From: Planomicrobium sp. CPCC 101079
GTDB lineage: Bacteria > Bacillota > Bacilli > Bacillales_A > Planococcaceae
Length of the DNA: 64,000 nt
Reading direction: 5' to 3'
Assembly: GCF_007859275.1 (NCBI RefSeq)
Contig: NZ_VOHC01000030.1
Span: 180,364-244,363 of the forward strand
Under the pieces are notes generated by a model. The model saw only the letters and a list, made by a program, of their open reading frames with translations. It was not told where the DNA came from and made no database searches. Shown piece by piece: positions 60,362-64,000 of this stretch. How positions within the stretch are numbered: the stretch's first letter is position 1; the number at the start of each line of letters is the position of its first letter. Both the position numbers and the translations under genes were made by a program.

Positions 60362-60973
60362 TTGTCTAACCAAACTGTGTATAAAACGGATGTTTTGGGC
60401 ATTGCAAACGGCATTATTTTCATGGCTTTTTTCGGTACAGTGTGGGCAAGTGTCGGCATCATAGGCTTGCGGGAACTGGGCACTCTCTGGCTTCTCGGCA
60501 TTGCCGTTTCTATCGGAGTTTTTCTTTTTATTCTTGGCATGCGGGTATTCGCTTCTTCAAAACACGCCGCTGTCCGGAAAAGCCCTGAGAGCAAATCACG
60601 TGATAAGAAAATCCGGCTTGGCTTCAATCTTACATTTGCAGCAGAAATCGCCTTGATTGCATTGGCGGCGTTCGTTTTAGGAAATGCCGGCTATATGGAA
60701 TGGTTTTTTCCGGTCATGTGTTTTATCGTCGGGGCGCATTTTTTCCCGCTCGCTTTTCTGTTCCGCGAGAAAGTGCATTACATTACAGGCACACTTCTAT
60801 GCCTTCTTGCTGCAGCCACGGTGCTGTTTCTTCCCCAAAGCGCAACAATCGGTTCTTATCAAATCACCGCTTGGGCGGCTGTTGTCGGATTTGGGGCCGC
60901 ATTGATCTTATGGGCGACCGCCTTTTCGATCTGGCGTTCCGGCTTGCCGCTGTTAAAGCAATTACAAAATTAA
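60362..60973 (+). CDS. Hypothetical membrane protein (six helices)
   Basis: A 203-residue protein with about six membrane segments (13-33, 38-58, 83-103, 108-128, 136-154, 160-182) and an interior basic loop (SSKHAAVRKSPESKSRDKK). TTG 60362 has AAAAGGAG ten bases upstream. The pattern resembles DUF7010-like Bacillales membrane proteins, not certain. Divergent from the MarR operon. Confidence 0.65.
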   Translation: MSNQTVYKTDVLGIANGIIFMAFFGTVWASVGIIGLRELGTLWLLGIAVSIGVFLFILGMRVFASSKHAAVRKSPESKSRDKKIRLGFNLTFAAEIALIALAAFVLGNAGYMEWFFPVMCFIVGAHFFPLAFLFREKVHYITGTLLCLLAAATVLFLPQSATIGSYQITAWAAVVGFGAALILWATAFSIWRSGLPLLKQLQN

Positions 60974-60985
60974 AACAGAAAAAAA

Positions 60986-61026
60986 TCCGTACGAAGGCGA
61001 TGGATAGACGCCTTCGTGCGGATTAT
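60986..61026. terminator. Bidirectional intrinsic terminator
   Basis: AATCCGtACGAAGGCG pairs with CGCCTTCGTgCGGATT, with A/T tracts on both sides, between convergent genes. Confidence 0.9.
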
Positions 61027-61974
61027 TTATTGGTTCGTTTCTCTTTTGTGGGCGGCCAACCAGCCTGCCACCCATGCATCAATTTCCGCCTGCTCGCTTT
61101 TTTCAAGCCGTTCTATAGAATCCCGTTTTAACCGGACACCGCTCCACGCATAGAACAAAGGCATGGATGTGAACAAACCACCACCATACCCCGCCTTCCA
61201 TCCTGCCACAAAACCGGCAAGCACTTCCGGATCTTTTTCAAACGCTTTTTTGCCGGCTAGTTCCAAAATCGAGAAAGTGCGGGCAATATCTAATCGGCAA
61301 TCACCGATGGCGGCATTTGCCCAGTCAAGCACTGCTGTAATGTTCCGGCCATCCGTCAGTACATTCAATGGGTGAAAATCGAGATGAAGCAAAACAGCAG
61401 GCGAATCAGACAATGGAATAGCCGACAAGATTTCCGCTTCTTCCCGGGACGGCGTCAGCCAAGACCGAGATTCCACGTCTTGTGCAGAAACCACAATTTG
61501 ATGGATCCGGGCTTGGATTTTGCCGAATTCCACACCCAATTCCTCTGCACGTTCCGGCCATTCCTTGAGCGCAGCCAGCACCGTTTTCCCTTCTCGCCAT
61601 TCCATCAGCATCACCGCATAGCCATCAACCACTTGGATAGCGTGGACTTCTGGTACCGGCACGCCGTTTCCAGCGGCAATTTCAATCATCTTCTTTTCCT
61701 GGACAAACTGCTCGTACTTTCGGGCTGGCAAAAGGCGCAGTGCATATATACGATCCTCCGCCCCTATTTTATACACTTGGCTGTCCCGTCCGCCTTGCAC
61801 CTCTTCGCAAAAAACAACTGAAGCAAGCCCAAAACCCCTGAGAATATTAGCGATTTGCGGGCTAACTGGCTGCCCTGTCCGGTTCGGCGCCGCAATGATT
61901 TTCTCTACGGTAAATGGCGTGAGCCCGACTTTCTTATTGCGCAATTCTTTATAACGCCCACTGTTCTTGTCCAT
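61027..61974 (-). CDS. Aminoglycoside phosphotransferase-fold (APH) kinase
   Basis: A 315-residue kinase-like protein. The Brenner motif HLDFHPLNVLTDG (catalytic Asp and Asn) and DWANAAIGDCRLD (metal-binding Asp) are intact. EEVQGGRDSQVYKIG near 55 supplies the nucleotide loop. The family includes antibiotic, choline and homoserine kinases. This one resembles generic phosphotransferase family proteins; a resistance role cannot be claimed. ATG 61974 has AGGAGGC upstream. Confidence 0.85.
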   Translation of the reverse strand: MDKNSGRYKELRNKKVGLTPFTVEKIIAAPNRTGQPVSPQIANILRGFGLASVVFCEEVQGGRDSQVYKIGAEDRIYALRLLPARKYEQFVQEKKMIEIAAGNGVPVPEVHAIQVVDGYAVMLMEWREGKTVLAALKEWPERAEELGVEFGKIQARIHQIVVSAQDVESRSWLTPSREEAEILSAIPLSDSPAVLLHLDFHPLNVLTDGRNITAVLDWANAAIGDCRLDIARTFSILELAGKKAFEKDPEVLAGFVAGWKAGYGGGLFTSMPLFYAWSGVRLKRDSIERLEKSEQAEIDAWVAGWLAAHKRETNQ

Positions 61975-62045
61975 TTACAGCCTCCTGTCCTCTATTGATT
62001 TTCTGTAAGTTCAGTGTAGGCGGCTATATGGTTGCCGTCAACGCA

Positions 62046-62072
62046 AAAAACACCTTGCTCGGCAAGGTGTTT
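62046..62072 (-). terminator. Intrinsic terminator
   Basis: On the minus strand AAACACCTTGC pairs with GCAAGGTGTTT around three bases, followed by T residues, at the stop of the sigma-like gene. Confidence 0.85.
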
Positions 62073-62352
62073 AAGAAGGCATTTTTAAAGCGATAGAATC
62101 GATGCAGGTGGAGCAATATTCAATAATAGACAACGGCAATTTTTTGTTTCGAAACTTTTCAGGGCATGCCCAAACATTTTCAAACACACAGCTGACAATC
62201 TCCTCACAGATAGCCGGATCCGCAACAGCACGATAAGAAATCTTCCATAGTAATTGAAAATACCGATCGTATAATTCACTTAACGCTTGTTGCTCACGGT
62301 TAAGAATCCTTTTTAGTAAAAGCTCATCTGCAGTAAACTTGCCACACCCCAT
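62071..62352 (-). CDS. Truncated ECF sigma-like protein (region 2 only)
   Basis: A 93-residue protein resembling sigma-70 region 2: ALSELYDRYFQLLWKISYRAVADPAICEEIVSCVFENVWACPEKF aligns with the core-binding helices of ECF sigmas. After that, instead of the linker and region 4, the chain ends within 25 residues (STCIDSIALKMPS) at a terminator. It is either a decayed sigma gene or a sigma-like fragment that could bind core polymerase without promoter recognition. ATG 62352 has GGGTGA seven bases upstream; TTG 62358 is in frame. Confidence 0.6.
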   Translation of the reverse strand: MGCGKFTADELLLKRILNREQQALSELYDRYFQLLWKISYRAVADPAICEEIVSCVFENVWACPEKFRNKKLPLSIIEYCSTCIDSIALKMPS

Positions 62353-62500
62353 CCTCAAATCACCCGGGCAGAAAGCACAAAAACCTCGAAACTAGGCTTT
62401 TTTGCTTTATTTGTTGATTCCCTCGAATTTCTATTGAAATTGAGGTTATTATATAATTTTATGAAGCGAATAACCTATCCGCAGTTGGCCGAATGCCAAG

Positions 62501-63388
62501 TCAATGCATGATATGCTCTAATGCTTTATCAAGTGTCTCGTACCGAAATTCAAAGCCTTCTTTTTGCAGCCGTTCCGGCAGAACCCATCGGCTTTTCAGC
62601 ACCAATTCCGTCTCAGTGCGGATCATGGCAGCCCCCATCTCAAGCATCCAGGCAGGAGCCCGGAAGCCCAGTGCCCGGTTTGCCTGCTTGCGCAGCTCTG
62701 TCATCAATACCCGGTTCGACACCGGATGCGGCGACGAGCAGTTGAAAATCCCTTTTAAATGCGGCTGATCTTGAAGAAACAGGACGATGCGGTATAAATC
62801 CTCAATATGGATCCAGCTGAACATTTGGTCTCCTGGCCCTTGCACACCCCCGAGCCCAAACCGCACCAAATTCAAATACGGGTTCATAACACCGCCGTCT
62901 TCTCCTAAAACAATGGCCGTACGAAGCGCGATTTGACGCGTTCGCGGCAGTTTGAAAGCAAACAGCGACTGCTCCCAGGCCTTCGCCACTTCTACGGAAA
63001 AGCCCGTGCCGATTTCACCGGTCGATTCGGTCATCGGCCGGTCTTTTGCATGACGGTAAATTGTCGCCGAACTGGAGTTGATCCAAAGCGGCGGCGCGTT
63101 TTCACAGGCATACATCGCATTCCCTAAAATTTGTGTCGTCTCGATCCGCGATTCCAGAATTTCTTCTTTGTTCCGCTTGTTATAGCGGCAATTCACCGAC
63201 TTGCCCGCCAAATTAATCAACATGTCCGCTCCATCAAGTGCCGCTACGATTCCTGTATGGTCAAGCCAAGACAAGTGCTTCTCCTGCCTTGAAATTATGT
63301 ATACTTCGTAGCCCTCTTCCAAAAACCTTTTTTCAAAGTAACGGCCAATAAACCCTGTCCCTCCAGCGATTATCACTTTCCGTTCCAC
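62501..63388 (-). CDS. TIGR01777-family NAD(P)-binding epimerase-like protein
   Basis: A 295-residue atypical SDR. GGTGFIG at 9-15 binds NAD(P). LINLAGKSVNCRYNKRNKEEILESRI and SSSATIYRHAKDRPMTE define the TIGR01777 (YfcH/YfhF-like) group, as does FSWIHIEDLYRIVLF. The C-terminal DUF1731 part (LGFRAPAWMLEMGAAMIRTETELVLKSRWVLPERLQKEGFEFRY) completes it. Function unknown; related proteins are linked to cell division or heme. Start ATG 63388 is preceded by GAGGGG-type bases. Confidence 0.9.
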   Translation of the reverse strand: MERKVIIAGGTGFIGRYFEKRFLEEGYEVYIISRQEKHLSWLDHTGIVAALDGADMLINLAGKSVNCRYNKRNKEEILESRIETTQILGNAMYACENAPPLWINSSSATIYRHAKDRPMTESTGEIGTGFSVEVAKAWEQSLFAFKLPRTRQIALRTAIVLGEDGGVMNPYLNLVRFGLGGVQGPGDQMFSWIHIEDLYRIVLFLQDQPHLKGIFNCSSPHPVSNRVLMTELRKQANRALGFRAPAWMLEMGAAMIRTETELVLKSRWVLPERLQKEGFEFRYETLDKALEHIMH

Positions 63389-63667
63389 GCCAACCCCTCG
63401 TTTCCAGTATATTCATACTATACATAACGTATGAGAACGGCAAAAGTTACAGGATTTGGAGATTTCTTAGAAAATATACCCATCTTTTTTTCCAATTCTG
63501 AAAAATGATATTAGGGCAGCCAAGAAACGATGGAGTGTTCTTTGCTGCATTGAAACTGGTGTCGTTCTTGCTGTTGCGCGAAACAGCTGCGCTTGCCAAA
63601 AGCATCCGGCTGGAGTGCAATAAACCGCTAGCCTACTTTCTCAACAGCATGAAAAAACAGCCGTTTT
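63389..63667. other. Intergenic region before the IS element
   Basis: About 280 bases with no gene-like frame having a ribosome site. A frame at 63505-63690 runs across the IS boundary and is not supported. Confidence 0.4.
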
Positions 63668-64000
63668 GTGAACTGACCCAAAAAAGTTAGACAAAAATTT
63701 AAGCAGCTTGTTGTGCATGAGTCCGGTAGTCAACCGGACTCATGTTTTTTAATTTGGACTTCATTCGTTTCTGGTTGTAGTACGCCATATAGGTATCCAG
63801 TTCCTGGAGGAAGTGCTCCACACTTTCAAATTCCTGCAGATAAAGGAGCTCCGTCTTGAGAATGCCAAAGAAATTCTCAATAACGGCGTTGTCGAGGCAG
63901 TTCCCCTTACGGGACATGCTTTGAGTGATGTTTCGATCTGCTAATGCTTTCTGGTATTTTGCCATCTGGTAATGCCATCCCTGATCCGAGTGGAGGATGA
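63668..64000 (-). mobile_element. IS3-family insertion sequence, right part
   Basis: Begins at the terminal repeat region (TGTGAACTGACCCAAAAAAG, with the GACCC(A)AAAAAGTTAGAC form common to IS150-group ends) and contains the end of the transposase gene. The element continues beyond the window, so its length, other end and target duplication cannot be seen. Confidence 0.8.
63699..64000 (-). CDS. IS3-family transposase OrfB, C-terminal part
   Basis: The frame is open to the window edge; the visible 100 residues are the end of the integrase core. HSDQGWHYQ at the edge gives the second catalytic Asp. [24 protein letters not shown] supplies the third catalytic Glu in the usual DNAxxExFF block. 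[19 protein letters not shown] is the IS150/IS3 tail. DDE chemistry moves the element by a circular intermediate. Confidence 0.92.
   Translation of the reverse strand, partial: ILHSDQGWHYQMAKYQKALADRNITQSMSRKGNCLDNAVIENFFGILKTELLYLQEFESVEHFLQELDTYMAYYNQKRMKSKLKNMSPVDYRTHAQQAA

Noticed and set aside
63505..63690. Plus-strand 61-codon frame at the IS boundary
   Set aside because: It crosses the insertion-sequence end and lacks a ribosome site.

Overview
The window is low-to-mid GC bacterial DNA that reads as Bacillota, order Bacillales, probably Planococcaceae (Planococcus-like). The basis is gene content (TnrA, a PBP3/PbpC-type transpeptidase, YfiT-like DinB protein, YkvA, a MarR-linked heterodimeric ABC exporter), strong AGGAGG ribosome sites with frequent GTG/TTG starts, and many strong intrinsic terminators. 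The genus is an inference; no rRNA or tRNA gene was seen.

Layout. 1-5 kb: tail of a DUF2207 membrane protein, an ECF sigma factor with its DUF4179 anti-sigma and a self-type promoter, an unknown membrane-anchored protein, and a small SigB-type hydrophilic protein. 5.1-7.9 kb: a probable sulfolipid operon (sqdB, GT4 glycosyltransferase, GtrA protein) headed by a 12-codon leader ORF. 8-16.7 kb: mostly single genes (PRISE-type reductase, methyltransferase, Ltp lipoprotein, DinB protein, membrane-anchored His-Me nuclease, FUSC-type exporter) separated by gene remnants. 16.9-22.5 kb: an AT-rich defence island, all on the minus strand: type II Thoeris (TIR plus TM-macro), an Eco1/Sen2-like type II-A retron (reverse transcriptase, msr-msd RNA, nucleoside deoxyribosyltransferase-like effector), and a GIY-YIG/DUF2075 helicase.

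23-30.8 kb: small housekeeping and hypothetical genes, a seven-repeat RCC1 protein and formiminoglutamase. 30.9-40.1 kb: a peptide-use operon (M20 peptidase, oligopeptide ABC transporter, CapA-family protein) next to tnrA, with GlnR/TnrA boxes in the shared upstream region. 40.4-50.5 kb: a maltodextrin/isomaltose locus (malEFG-like ABC, LacI regulator, three GH13_31 glucosidases), two of them tandem duplicates with a decayed lacI end between. 50.6-63.4 kb: a MecA-type PBP, CPBP protease, alpha/beta hydrolase, DUF817 protein, a MarR-controlled ABC exporter pair, an APH-fold kinase, a truncated sigma-like protein and a TIGR01777 epimerase. The window ends inside an IS3-family element.

The least explained features are intergenic elements made of six 21-bp units each (exactly two helical turns), present as paralogous blocks at about 30.0-30.4 kb and 55.7-56.1 kb with a short palindrome, plus a different 21-bp array near 8.0 kb. 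The retron is also notable: the a1 strand of its RNA is built into the effector stop codon and the a2 strand covers the ribosome site of the reverse transcriptase.
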